Counted from the first letter of the stretch, positions 20,668 through 32,688 are shown. The stretch is 64,000 bases of DNA from Agapanthus africanus (GCA_030015575.1 CM057346.1:562842315-562906314); one strand, 5' to 3'. Notes: generated by a model not told the origin, from the sequence alone. A program made the numbers and translations.

Positions 20668-23600
20668 TGTCACGCCCCGCTTCCCAAAATGTGGAATACG
20701 GGAAGCGACGAAGGCCAGCCGTGCTACCTACGATAAGGAAAAGTCCTTCCATAGTCACATAAGGCTGTCTAGATTAACCTGTCAAAAATAAAATCCAATA
20801 CCAAAAGAAATAATACTGATAATCATGCTGCAATGAAACCACAAGAAATCCTAAAAATGGGTCCACTAGATAATTGATGCAATTAAAGATCCAAAACAAA
20901 AGATTCGGAATAAAATAAGATCCGAAAGAGATACAAAAGTCCTAATGTCCTATAAGGGCGCACATGCTAAAGGCTAAAAGTAAAGGAAAATAAACCTACG
21001 ATTACTGATCTTCAACAAAGTCCTGGTAGCCGCTCTGATCCCGCTCAGCCTAAAAACCTGTCTCTAAACCTGAGATGGCAAATCTCAGGGATGTCAGAAC
21101 ACCCCAGCAAGTACCCAACGTATAAAGTGTGTGTAGCATAATAACAAGAATATATAAAAGTGAAGCCCGGTGCGCAAGAAAACATGTATATAAGTAATTA
21201 AATGCTCTAACACTATGAAACATGTATGTAAGGGATCGAGTCATAACCTAACTGGTCACTAAAAGGTAAACTATCCTATCGTAAGCTTGAGTGTGTGCGT
21301 CAACCTCTGCAGGAGTATTCCTAACCCAAGAGTGGTACCCCAGGGGCTAGGAAACACGGGCACAACTGTGGAATAAACAAGAGACCGCTATAGCCCGGTA
21401 CGAGCTGTAAACATGTGACCACTATAGCCCGGTACGAGCTGTAATCATGTGACCGCTATAGCCCGGTACGAGCTGTAATCATGTGACCGCTATAGCCCGG
21501 TACGAGCTGCCGGCATGGGACTCCTGAGATCCTGTTGTACAATGCACACTCAAACTACCCCAACACCCACGTATTTATAGCTGATATAGTAAAGATTAAA
21601 ATCACTAATTAAAAATGCTGAAAAGACAGGAACTTGTGGTATGGTAATTGTATGGAAATAAAACTGGTGAATAGTGGTGTCATGGCATGTAGTCCAGCAT
21701 TCTAATTAATGATTTCATTTTAATATAAATAACAAGGATCATGAATAGGCATGTCAAATACAATAGTTATAAAATGATAGTGTCCATAAACAAGAATAGC
21801 ATGTTAAGGTTTCTCAAGCATACCGACAATGATAGTCTTAAGTAAAATGTTAAATATAGACGATAGAATATGATAATGTCAAAAATGTAAAACACTCAAC
21901 ATAAATATGCAAGCATCTGTATTTAACATCCGATTTTATTTATTGAAAAGAATAATAAATTAAAATATGGTTTTAAAGGGTTAATATAGTTAAATGAGAA
22001 TGACAAATTACAGATGCGTAAAGCGGGTGGTGGTAATAGTATAATTACGAGATAATAGTAAGTAAGATAAAATAAATGACAGATTGACTAGTTATCATGT
22101 AAGTGCTAATAATAAGTTTTATAATCATGTGATAATAGAAAATATTAATATAAATTATAGTATCAAAATAATTTATCTGATTAGGGCACATAGAGTGCAG
22201 CGATATTATAAGGAGTGATAATGTAGAAAGTTTAATTTATATATATAAAATATTAAGCCCAAAGTGTTTATTGATTAACAGTAATAATGGTATATTTTTG
22301 TGTTTTAAATTAGGATATAAGTGTTGGCATTCTGCATGTTAGTGTATATCAATATTGTTGCAACAGAAACATATAAACTTATAAAGCTTTTTATATATTA
22401 AACCACATTTACATGTTAAAAGTTATTTTATTACGTTTGCATTTTTACAGTTGTTCACTTGATGAAAGGATTAATAGGTATTTTAGATCCTAGGGTTTTC
22501 ATCATATGTACAAGTATTATAAGATATATTAATAAAGCGGCAAAATATTATAATTTTATTTAAATATTGTAAGTTAATAATTTATTTAGAGAATTCTCGA
22601 TGTTGTATTGACTAAAAAAAAATAAAAGAGTAAGAGTACTTGCCTCGGAGACAGATAAACACGACGACACGAAGAACAACTCCAAGGTTTGATTGCTCGG
22701 CTAATTTTGAAGAAGAAAATATTGTGATGGGAAAAAGAGAAGGTTGATTTATATGAGAAGGGGAGAGATGATAATAATTAGGTTGTTATTTATAGGGAAG
22801 AGAGAGATTGTTTAAAGATTGGAGAGATTATTATAATTGGAGAGAGAAATATTCTGATGAGATGAGATTTGGATTTGATTTTATAAAAGAGAGATATGAT
22901 GGGTTGTTATATATTTCTATAAGATATTAGAAAAGTTGTATATATACATATTAGTTTGTATATAGTTAGAAAAATAGAAAAGTATATGTATATATACATA
23001 TTAGTATATAGTGAAAATATATGTAGATATGTATATAGTTATGGGTTAATAAAAATAAATACAATTAGTTATATATATAAGATCTTATGATATCAAACAA
23101 CTAAAATATATTTTCAGTTAAACTATCATAACAAAATATCTTCAATTATATATATGTATGTATGTATATAGATTTGTAGAAAAAAAATAATTAAAGAGAG
23201 TAGATTTGAGAAAGAGAATCTGCTGAGAGAGATTAGATGAGCGATTGTTAGGATCAGGATTAATAAAAGATTTAAAAATATATTTGGTTTGGTAAAATTA
23301 TTTAGTTTGGAGAGAAAATATTTGTTTCAAAAAGAATCAAGTTATCAGGTGAGACATATATGGTGATTGGAGAGAGAAAATTGAGTTGTTAGTTTAGTAA
23401 AAATATTTATATAGTTAAAAGATTTAACATGGGCTCTCATAACTTTTTAAAATTAAATATTCTAACCAAATAAATATCGTAAGACAAAATATCTTATAAA
23501 TAGAATTTAAAAATGGGTAAAATCTTATGTATATGTATTGTTTAAAGAAATACCAAATAAAATATTTTTTGTTTAAATTATGATACTAAAATATAAATAT

Positions 23601-23793
23601 GGTTATAAAATAGTGTTAGACAAATAAATATTTAAATACTAATAATATGCATATTTAACAAACTTGAAAAAACCATAATTATATGCATATATCTTAATTA
23701 AAAATATTAAACTCCAAATTATAATAATAATAAAACAAAGCCCGATATATCCAAAAAGAAAAAAGGAACGTACGATCGGATAAGGGTGTTACA
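20668..23793 (-). repeat. 5' LTR of NA-1 (3126 bp)
   Basis: Same ends and same internal order as the 3' LTR. Differences include a few base changes and 1-3 base indels in short repeats. Confidence 0.93.
21383..21518. repeat. 34-bp repeat, four copies, in the NA-1 5' LTR
   Basis: Same array as at 17829-17964, with equal copy number, so no expansion has happened since insertion. Confidence 0.92.
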
Positions 23794-23798
23794 GCAAC
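23794..23798 (+). repeat. Target-site duplication of NA-1, right copy (GCAAC)
   Basis: Perfect match to 17109-17113; the Tat-3 gag continues after it (CAGAATCTCCAAGAAATGCT). Confidence 0.93.
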
Positions 23799-24730
23799 AG
23801 AATCTCCAAGAAATGCTGAACAAAATGGCAACACTTACCGGACAGAAAGAAAGTCCGGACAAAGAAGCTGAATAGCGCCAAGAGCAGGAGACCGATACAG
23901 AGTTTCTACGAAGGGTGCTCGAGAGAAAGGACAAGGAAGCCGCTGAGCAAGCTGCTAACATAAAGCGGATGCCTCTATTGTTCCAAGACATGGTTGGAAT
24001 GATGATCCATCCAATACCCCGGGTCGAAGATCCACCGATAATCGTCGAGGATGACAGGAAGAAACATTAAACCCCCCTCCGGTCTTATCAACAGCCAAGG
24101 AAACGATCTCCAAGACCACCCTTGATGATTATATTACTCAACAAATAAGAGCTCATTAAGCTAATTAAGCTGCTGGCCAAATCGTCAGAACTGGGCGACC
24201 GTATTCAGGCTGGTATGATCAAATCAAGTACTCGCCAGGGTATACAATCCCCAAATTCCATGTATACAAAGGGACAAGCAACCCTCATCAGCACGTCGCA
24301 CAATTCAGAGCTCTGTTCGCTAACACTAGTGGCGACGACATACTGTTGCTTCACCAGTTCATTGGCAACCTATCAGAACCAGCCTTTGAATGGTACTCGG
24401 AGCTCCCAAGTGACTCCGTAAAACATTCATAGAGATGGAACTGTTGTTCACACAGCGTTTCGCCAGCGCGAGCGAGTACACTCCAATCACGACATTAATT
24501 AATGCCAGGGTAAAACCGGGAGAAACCTGGGTCCAATACGCGATCCGGTGGTGGAACCTATGGCCTAAGTGCGAACAACATATTGAAGAATCTCCCGCCG
24601 TGGGCATGTTCATTGGGACCCTTGATCCTCTAACGACTGTATCTCAGTTCATGACATTCTTCAAGCCAACAACATTTCAGGCTCTGATAGATAAATTGGC
24701 CTAAATGGATCAGATGGGCCATGGGCCTTC

Positions 24731-24735
24731 CTCCT
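24731..24735 (+). repeat. Target-site duplication of Tat-2, left copy (CTCCT)
   Basis: CTCCT directly precedes the TG of the Tat-2 3' LTR and recurs at 52894-52898 after its 5' LTR, 28 kb away. Confidence 0.93.
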
Positions 24736-26405
24736 TGTTCACCGCCAGAGACAGAGACGAACTGGGATGGATCGCCTTGCCTGAATCTGGGGGCAGATGC
24801 TATTTGGATTTATCCGTCCTCCTCTCCGAAGATACCAAGTTGATTTATGGCACCATATATCGAAGGTTTGGACAGATGCGGCCGTTGTAGCAGACTTTAT
24901 CAGATTCCCCCTCATTTTATGAGGTGTTTTTGATTGTGGGGACGCTCTTCGCTACAGGTGCAAGCCCCTACAGTTAATTAAATTATCGCATTGCGATAGC
25001 CACTTTCTCCTACTTCGACAGTTCACTTCGTGTCGTGTGTATGTTTTTTTTGTTTTAGTTGCCCGTGGATTGTATACGAAGACTGGTTTATGTCATCGCC
25101 CGTAGGGCGCGAATTAGTCAAAATCCGTATATTTTAGATTTGGGTTTTTGGTTTATTTAAGGACCGTTAATCTGGTTTGAGATTAAAATCAACTTAAATC
25201 TATAAGTGAGCATTTAGGCTCAGTTTGTTTTGGCTAAGGATACATTAGTCTTGTTTGAGACTAAGATCAACTTAACAACATTTTGGGATCATTTTTACTT
25301 GAGATCCAGCAAAAGAGCATTTGGACTCAACTGAAAGAAAACTTCAGAGACTTAGCCAATTTGGGCTTAGTCTTTTTTTATCCAAAAGTGCTAAGCACTT
25401 ATTTGGGATCTGTTTGTTCAGCCTTTTCTTTTGATGTAAATGTGCTAAGCACTTATTTGAGCTCTGATACTCACATATATGTCATGTGAAGCATTCAGTC
25501 ATGGGCGCTGCCTAATAAATGTTGGACGTTTTAATCATTTTGACTAAATGTGAAGTGCTAAGCAGTTTCTATGGCGTCCACGTGAGGTGCACGTACGGCA
25601 CTGGGCGCTGTCCAATTAGTGCTAAGCAACTATCCGTTTTGGCTACATATGAAGTGCTAAGCACTTTTTGTATGGAGCCCACATGAGGAGCACGTACGGC
25701 GCTGGGCGCTGCCCAATCAGTGGTATGCACTTAGCTGTCTTCTGCTGTATATGGAATGCTGAGCACTTTATTCAGTGCCCACGTGTGTTTCACGTAAGGC
25801 GCTGGCCTTCTATTTTGGGTGCCGACGTGTTTTTCACATGAAGCTCTAGGCGCTGTTAAAAGGGGGGCGCCTACGTGTGAAGCACGTGAGGCGCTAGTTT
25901 TTTTAATGGAGATTTAATCTCCGTTGATATTTTCAGAGAGGTTAAACCTCTGTCAATGGTAGTTTGACCATTAACGCTCACCAAAATCACTATTTTTAAG
26001 GATTTCGGGTTGAGTTTTTAGAGAACTAAGTTCTTGATTTGAAAGAACTGAATTCTTAGAGTATTATGGACTCCATTTTCTTTCTTTTTTTAAATTTGTT
26101 CTTGCCTGAATGTTTGATTCTCAAGAACAAGATCTTCCCGATGAGAATTGAATTCTTAACTTATGGGAACTTGTCTTATGGATCTCAGATCCAGAGAAAG
26201 AACTAAGTTCTTTTAAAATGTTTAAACCCTTAGATGTGATAGAGATATTTTGGTCTCTTTTCTTTACCTAGGGTTTTGGGAAGGAAGGTCTTCTTCTTTG
26301 AGAATTAAATTCTCTGTTCTCTCAAGGGCTCACTGTATTTTGGCAGGAGCTTGTAGGGGTTTTTTTCTATCTCCCTCTGTGTGTGTATCTTGAAATCTCG
26401 GGTCC

Positions 26406-26414
26406 CTTATATAG
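26406..26414 (-). promoter_or_regulatory. TATA box in the Tat-2 3' LTR
   Basis: Minus strand reads CTATATAAGGGACCC, the same as in the 5' LTR at 52096-52104. In the 3' LTR it would drive outward transcription into Tat-3. Confidence 0.5.
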
Positions 26415-26559
26415 TGAAGGCAGATTGTTAATTAGTTTTGAGAAAATCTCTCATTGAGAGATTCCAATTGATTTAATTGGTCTCAAAATTGATTTGGAGA
26501 ATTTTACCCACCGTTGAAATTTTGATCCAAGGACTTCTGTTTTTACAGAATATGTTATT

Positions 26560-27130
26560 CTTATTTTTTAACAAGATTGGGGAAATATTTTCCCATATGC
26601 AGAAGTTATTCTGTCAAGTGGTGATTCTTAATCACCATTGGATTTTTAAATCCAAGGGTTCTTTGTTTTAAAGAGAGCAATCTTTTTGTTCGGAAAGATT
26701 GAGGGAATATATTCAGAAAATTGGATCGTTGATCCAACCGAGAGCATCTTTCTTATTTAGAAAGATATGAGAGATATTGTCTCCTAATAGAATCTGATTC
26801 TATATTTTCATGATTTATCATTCCCGTTGGATTTTTGATCCAACGACTCTGTTTAACAGAGAGTATTGTAGAATTTTAATTCTACTTGGACGCCGACGCT
26901 CACGTGTTGTGTACTTGGGCGCCGCTTAAGAATTTAATTCTTAAGATAGGTATTCCTGTGCTTTGCACTTTGGCGTCCGCGTGATGAGCACGTGCGGCAC
27001 CATATAAGAGTCTTACTCTTATATAATAAATTCCCTTGTGCTTTGCACACTGGCACCTGTGTGAGGAGCACGTGAGGTGCCACCATAGGATTTAATCCTA
27101 TAAGATTGGTTCTGGCGCTGGCGCCCTCGT
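26560..27130. repeat. Palindrome chain in the Tat-2 3' LTR
   Basis: Consecutive, different inverted repeats with short loops. Examples: TTGGATC-GTT-GATCCAA, ATCTTTC-TTATTTA-GAAAGAT, ATAGAATC-T-GATTCTAT, ATGAT-TT-ATCAT, GTTGGATC-type pair near 26826, GTAGAATT-TT-AATTCTAC, CTTAAGAATT-T-AATTCTTAAG, ATATAAGAG-TCTTA-CTCTTATAT and ATAGGATT-T-AATCCTAT. The 5' LTR has the same chain at about 52240-52810. Confidence 0.85.
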
Positions 27131-27202
27131 GGAGAGCACGTGAGGCGCTGCCTCATTCCATCAGTGCTTTGCTCTTTTATTAGGTTAAATATTGGGGGAA
27201 CA

Positions 27203-27213
27203 AATTCCCCCTA
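27203..27213 (-). other. Polypurine tract of Tat-2
   Basis: Minus strand TAGGGGGAATT ends directly against TGTTCCCCC, the start of the 3' LTR. This is the expected place and composition for the plus-strand primer of reverse transcription. Confidence 0.75.
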
Positions 27214-27305
27214 CCGTTGTGCTCATGTGGCTTACACGTGAGGGTAACGATGTCACCTTTTCTACAGTTCGATCTCCTGGGGAGTTGAACCATCCCTTCA
27301 TGTCT

Positions 27306-27313
27306 TATAAATA
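27306..27313 (+). promoter_or_regulatory. Likely TATA box of the Tat-2 antisense gene
   Basis: TATAAATA on the plus strand, between the polypurine tract and the first exon. Transcription would start near 27340. With the splice sites and poly(A) signal downstream it makes a complete gene frame. Upstream, CACGTG-like words (ACACGTGAG, 27235) could bind bZIP or bHLH factors; that is inference. Confidence 0.55.
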
Positions 27314-27448
27314 GGGCCTTTGGCCCTTAAGATGACTGTCGTTCCATCATCTTCTTGAGTCTTCTTTTTCCTGGAGAATTTAATTCTCTCCTCAGACTTA
27401 GATCTCTGTTCCCAGAACTTTCTCAGAGTTAAACTCTGTCAAAAGTTG

Positions 27449-28026
27449 GTAAGAATTATGATCAAGATTTAACTCTTAAAGAAACACTTAAAAGAATCTC
27501 TTCCCATTAACAAAGCTTTGGTCTTCTCTTGGAACGAACTCTTAGAGATCTTTAAAAAACTTTTATTTGGGTAGACCACGGGTCTTAGAGATCTTAGGTT
27601 TTTTTTACCCTGTTAGTGACTTTGATCTTTGAGGGTTGTTTGGAATTTAATTCCATTTCCCGTGGGGATTTCTGAGAAATTTTTTTTTGAAAATTCATTT
27701 AGGAATTTTATTCTCTTTTCTTATTTTCTTTTTAGGGTTCTTCTTGCAGATTTGAATCTGTTGTAGAACTTGTTTTTCGAGAATATTGGGAGTTTAACTC
27801 CACAGTTCAATGAGATTTTTCATTAAATGAAAATCCTTTTGGATTCTTACAATGAGTGCCTGCCTCATCATTGAAGGGGGGCATTATCTTGATTTTGTGG
27901 GGCCTATTGTCCCTTTCTCTTTGAACTGTGGTGAATTTAACATGCCAGAATATAGTACAAATTTGGGTGTACTAAAAATGCTAAAGTCTTGAACATTGTG
28001 TCGATAATTAACCCCCCTTTTTATAG
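27449..28026 (+). other. 5' UTR intron of the Tat-2 antisense gene
   Basis: Donor G|GTAAGAATT at 27449 and acceptor CCTTTTTATAG at 28026, with T-rich content between. The acceptor lies five bases before the ATG of the coding part. No coding signal inside. Length 578 bp. Confidence 0.6.
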
Positions 28027-28031
28027 GTACT

Positions 28032-31000
28032 ATGGCTCCCAATTCCTCCTTCCCCTATGTTCGCTCAGAGAGTGCTTTCGCCGATGCGCCTACAGATCGG
28101 GAAGTCTTTGCGCTCATTTCGGATTATAACCCTAAGCAGAAGTCTCTTCATCTGTGGGGGTCGTGGTACAGTCACATTATTCGGGGTCGGCGCATTTTTA
28201 CTTACGCAGTGTCGTTAGAACCAATCCCGTCGATTCACTATGCCGACCTTCCGCAGATCGCTTACACAGTAGAAGAGGTCAACTGGACCTAGGAAGGTCG
28301 TCTCCAATCTTCCATGGCATCGATACCAGTGCAGCCACCGATAGCCCTAGACATTCTAGAGCGTCGCATATGTCAAAGAGAATCACGTCTTTGGGGGCAA
28401 GTTTATATGATAGGAATGACTCCCCGTCATCCGGCTGGCTATCTGCAGTGGGTTCGTTATATTCTGTCAGTCAAGAAGTCACTGCTACTAAAGACCGGGC
28501 TATATCCAGCGATCTATGCGTCCCTCTTTTACTACCATACTCCTCATGTGTGGTGGGTCAAATATTTTCTAGAGCAATGGAATATCCCGACCCACACATT
28601 TCTTTTATCGGATCGGGAGGTCTCAATATCATTGGAGGAATTCGCGGAGGTATCTGAGTTACCCGTTAGAGGAGAACATTATGAGGAGATACTTCCTCTT
28701 GACGAGTATGTCTTCGCTACCGAATCAGTGGTTATGGGTCTTACCCCAGAGAATGCCATTCGACACAAATTTTCGAGCTTGATCAAAGTGTTGAACATAT
28801 ATGAAATCTTATTCTTGGAGTCTGAGGGGCACGAAGTTAGCTTCACGGACTTGTTGCTCATTTCCTTCGTCCGGAGGCTTTATCGAAGAAAGCCGCGAAG
28901 TTCTCCAAGCTCGACGATCCATTCGGATTTGTCTTGGACAAACTACCGACCGCGGAAGCGGATTTAAAGCAATTTTTTATTCCAGATACCCCAATCGTCC
29001 CTTTCGCAGAGGTCGCCGCTCCAAACATTGATGAGGATACATTCTTCCTGGGGTTCATCGGCTTGTGGCTGAGATGGTTTGCGCTTCCAATGCACTCCCG
29101 TTATATGAGCCCATCTGTCTTTTATCCAGCTCACCGTATTGTGGCGGGGACACGCACGGCCATTTGGATTGCAGGACTGGATCACTTATATCATGGCCTG
29201 AGTCTGGCGGCCGACACCACTCAGCCAGGTGTGAAGCCCGTTAATCTCCCATTACATTACTTCACCTTATGGATTGAGATGCACGTGCTGGGTGCTTTTG
29301 GTGTACATAAACAACCCAGATTTTATGAAGGATATAATTTTCCTCGGGTCATGCACTTGGTCGATGCTTCTTCTCCAGACCCAACACAGCGGGATGCTCG
29401 GCGATTGCTTCTTTGCCCGCGCATGGTTGGGGACAACATGAACTTTGTCGGTAAAGTCCTGACCATCGGCAAAAAATATTCCAAAGTGATCCAGCCGCTA
29501 CACGATGCTTTCAAGGACAGAGCTTCTATACTGAGGACTCGAGAGATCGTCCATTTGTATTCTATCAGGCCAGGTTTCTTAGTATTCAGACAGAACGCCT
29601 TGGTTTTTTTTATGAGATATAATCCGCACCGTTTTGCCCAGCAATCGGGCTACAACCAAGGTGTTCCCCTTAAACCGTTCATTGCTGATCCAGTTACTAC
29701 CGAGGAGGGTGTTCGCAACGCGGTGCACCATTTCATGCATCTGAATACGGGGTCCCATTTCCCGATCAGCGAGCCGAGTCATATTCCAAAGGCCTCGAAT
29801 GCCTATGTTGCCTGGTATCAGCATGCAACGGGGGCCGTCATCAAGGAGGAAAGGCGGATTCTTCTTGACTGTTCCAGCCAGCAATCTAACGGTCCAGCTG
29901 AGGCGACGGGCAGTTGTCTGTCCTTCCTGGAGAAAGAGCAGTGCGATCGTGGTTCTGCGAGCCTTTCCGGATAGGCCTCGACTTGACGCTCCTACAACTG
30001 TGGTAGATGTGGCATCTCCGGAGTCGGGCATTGGTTTAGAGATCGGGACGCGCTATCCGAAGAAGCCTGTTAAGCGAAAACTCTTATTATCGGGTGTTGG
30101 TGCCAGCTCGCAGAAGAAGAAGAAATCTTTATTCTCAGCTGACGTTGTATTCGGTCAGGAACCTCAAGCTCCTTACAGCGAAGGCTTGTTCGAATACGAC
30201 ACCAACGATGGTATGTTCAAAGCTCCCATCGCTACTGATCTTCAAGTTGCCATCGAAGCTTATGAAAGATTGGCCCGTGAGCAAACAACGCTAGCTTCTC
30301 TGGCAGCGTCCGGTATATTCTATTTACACCTTTCTGTGTATGTATTATTTTGTACAAATTTATCATGCTTTATTAACGCTCTTCTCTTAACAGGAATTTC
30401 CACTGAAGAGGCTCTCTTAGCGTCCCTCAATACATTTGAGGAGGAGGAGAGGCTCCGCGCTTCCATGGGCCTCGGTATGATTCGTTTCGCCACGGCCTTA
30501 CATATTTAGTTTATTTTATTCACCGTCTGACCCCCCTTCTTCTTTCTTTTACAGGAACCACCACAACTCGTGTTGTTCCCAGTACAATACCAACCTCGGG
30601 TGATGGTGCGGAGGAGCTCTCAGAGCCACCGGCTACAATTGAGGTCCTCTCAGAGCCGCCATGGAAGGCATCGCTAAAGCAGCCGATGATGGATGTGGCA
30701 GTAGATCCGGAGGCCGAGCCTGATTTAGAGAAAGACGCTTCTCTGTCGGAGGTCCTGAGGAGATCCATTTGTACAGCCAAAGCCGAGAGGAAGCGCAAAA
30801 ATCTTGCAGCAAGGGAGCATCAGGCTAACCTGGCTGCAAGAGTGGGTTCGAGTGATTCTCGACCCTCTGACGTTCTCATGGCCGACGTTCCTTCTGCCCC
30901 GTCCACCGCTCATAGGCAACTTGCGCGTGCGGCTCGGGAAGAGGCCGAATGGTTACTTCAAGGTAGAACGGCACACAGTCCCTCGTTGAAATCTAGAAAC

Positions 31001-32611
31001 AGCCTTTTTCTTGAATTATAACACTTTTTTATTTTTTAAACAGGGCCAAGTTTAGGTGGTGACGTGGAGGGCGAAGTGCCGGCGATTGAAGAGCCTGAAG
31101 TGGCAGACCTTCCTTTGGAATCCGGGACTGTTCCGACTGCCGCTTCCTCTTCTTGTGGATCCTTGATATCGGTGGGTGATGCAAGCATTACGACGACCTT
31201 TATCAATTCAGGGGACGAAGGTGTGGACGCTGAATCCATCTTCCTGGTGGAAATCGAGGAAGCCGTTATAGCTGATGATGCTCCAGACACTGTCATGACT
31301 TCTGCCCTGTCAGGTATTCCTCGAGCTATTACTTTCGAGTTCTTAATCCCGCTAGGCATCTCTACTGATATCTCTTTTATTCTGAATATAGGCGTGATAA
31401 ACCCCAACGTTGTGCTGACTGAAGAATTACTGCAAGCCGTTGCCATGACTGTCACGGTTCCACCCCACTCTTTTGTGTCCCCCCGAGTTCTCTCGGGTCT
31501 AATGATGGAAGGTAAAGATTTTTCATTTCTTTGTTTTAGTGTAAATATTATTTTCTTGGATTAATTTCTTTACCATATATTGTCGCAATCCTGCAGGAGT
31601 GCTTTTTGACCGCTTACACCAGATGTTAAGCTCGCACTTCCAATCGGAATCCGCTCCCCCTTCAGGCGTTGGTTGGTATATTCTTCACCTTTTATTTCAT
31701 TTTTCCATGAGTAAACTTTCTATTGCTAAGCTTTTCTTGTATTGACCGCGGTATTACGGCTCGAGGGGAGAACGAAAAAATAGCCGAGCCTCCCGTGCTT
31801 TCTAACTTGCAACTTTTGACCACTGGTATGGTAGATCTCGTTCATCATCATTCTTTTTTTAAGGTTGAAATCTAACCCTTCTTTATGTGTGGTTTATTCT
31901 GTAGCAGCTGCACTGGCTTTGGCTCCTTTTGAGTCTCGCATTTCCATGCCCACAGGACCCTTTGCTAAGCATCAATCTTCCAGGGGTGCGGCGAATAGCA
32001 GGCGGATGTTAATTGAGTTCATCGAAGATCTTAACGTTGAAGCCCTCACCTCTGCTGCAGACTTTGCTGAGGAGGTTAACCCTATATTGGCGACGCTTGT
32101 GAATTTCCACAATGAGGACTTTGTCGGCATTTCGGTTGACTATTGTAAGCGGATTGAGGCTTGACTCCATAAGATTGAGCACAAGCGTCATGCACCTGAA
32201 GCGTTAACTTTGATGGCTCAAATGATCGTATGGATCGAACAAAGTGCCGCTTCCATTGAATACTTTGAGCAAAAGTTGGCCCTGAAATGAAAGGAGCATG
32301 AGACAGCTTCTGGCGAATCCGGCCAATTGCGCGCCCAGGTCGAAGCGAATGCCACGCAGCTGCAAGTTATCTTTGAAAGTCTTTAGCAATGATTGTCTAA
32401 AGGAATGGTGCTGAGGCAGAACCTTGATTTTATCGAGTGGGGCATGCGAGATTGCGAGGTTGCTGAGCAGGAAATTGCTGATAAGCTTTCATCGTGCTTG
32501 CAAAAACGGGCTCAAGTTGAAGCGATTCTAACTGCAATAGTGGCATGCGAGGAGGCGCTGCGAGGAGAGAGTGAACGGGTTGCCAGTTTATTGAAAGCCC
32601 CGCCTTCTTAA
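28032..32611 (+). pseudogene. Antisense gene of Tat-2, plant-mobile-domain protein, eight coding exons, mutated
   Basis: Exons inferred: 28027-30312, 30394-30474, 30555-30962, 31044-31313, 31392-31511, 31597-31671, about 31741-31825, and 31908-32611; introns are GT...AG and about 75-90 bp, except that the acceptor before 31741 is unclear. Wherever the frame can be followed introns are phase 1. The large first coding exon matches the aminotransferase-like plant mobile domain in pattern: WVKYFLEQWNIPTHTF, SLEEFAEVSELPV, FFLGFIGLWLRWFALP, LPLHYFTLWIEMHV. The C-terminal exons give an acidic region and a helical tail, as in Tat-1. Damage: stop at 28290, frameshifts near 28865 and 29900, and several stops after 32160. 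No function is known; such domains are linked with DNA transposons and some host silencing proteins. Confidence 0.72.
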
Positions 32612-32682
32612 CGGCTAGAATTGTATTTCCCACCTTTCTTTACATAAATGTAAACTGTATCTTTTAAACATTTCGATTTATG

Positions 32683-32688
32683 AATAAA
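32683..32688 (+). promoter_or_regulatory. Poly(A) signal AATAAA of the Tat-2 antisense gene
   Basis: AATAAA within ATGAATAAAGAA, 72 bases after the stop. Position and context match Tat-1 at 1559. Confidence 0.6.

Larger units (their letters stand above)
17114..23793 (-). mobile_element. NA-1: non-autonomous LTR retrotransposon (long LTRs, 427-bp core)
   Basis: Two long LTRs (17114-20240 and 20668-23793) flank a 427 bp core with no coding capacity. Read on the minus strand the LTR starts TGTAACACCC and ends GGGGCGTGACA, ends common in plant chromoviruses. The core keeps a primer site and a GACGAAATTTCTTGTAAGG segment that resembles the 3' end of chromovirus pol next to its polypurine tract. 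This fits a LARD- or TRIM-like deletion derivative moved by an autonomous relative. I counted about thirty LTR differences by eye, near 1 percent, so it is a young insertion. Confidence 0.87.
23794..24735 (+). pseudogene. Tat-3 gag, central part with gag core domain
   Basis: Continues gag after NA-1: a Gln-rich helical part (LQEMLNKMATLTGQKES), the ERKDKEAAEQAANIK region, then the retrotransposon gag core at 24435-24704 (ELLFTQRFASASEYTPITTL, GETWVQYAIRWWNLW). Several in-frame stops (for example AATAG near 23873 and TTAAG... codons near 24160) and small shifts are present. It ends at DQMGHGPSS, where Tat-2 inserted. Tat-2 gag at 45900-44940 has the same order. Confidence 0.87.
24736..27202 (-). 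repeat. 3' LTR of Tat-2 (about 2.47 kb)
   Basis: Plus reading runs TGTTCACCGCC to GGGGGAACA, i.e. TGTTCCCCC...GGTGAACA on the minus strand. It holds AAGTGCTAAGCACTT-type palindromes (25389 onward), CACGTG words, GAGAATTAAATTCTC, and a dense palindrome chain at about 26560-27130. A TATATAAG core lies at 26406-26414. Its boundary is confirmed by the target duplication. Confidence 0.92.

Noticed and set aside
24359..24613. Minus-strand ORFs opposite gag cores (also 10893-11207 and 45065-45367)
   Set aside because: They recur only because the gag core on the other strand is conserved; no independent start or motif.
28032..32611. Host gene captured between two elements
   Set aside because: Tat-1 carries the same gene at the same place and orientation, and the matching CTCCT duplications enclose it, so it belongs to the element.
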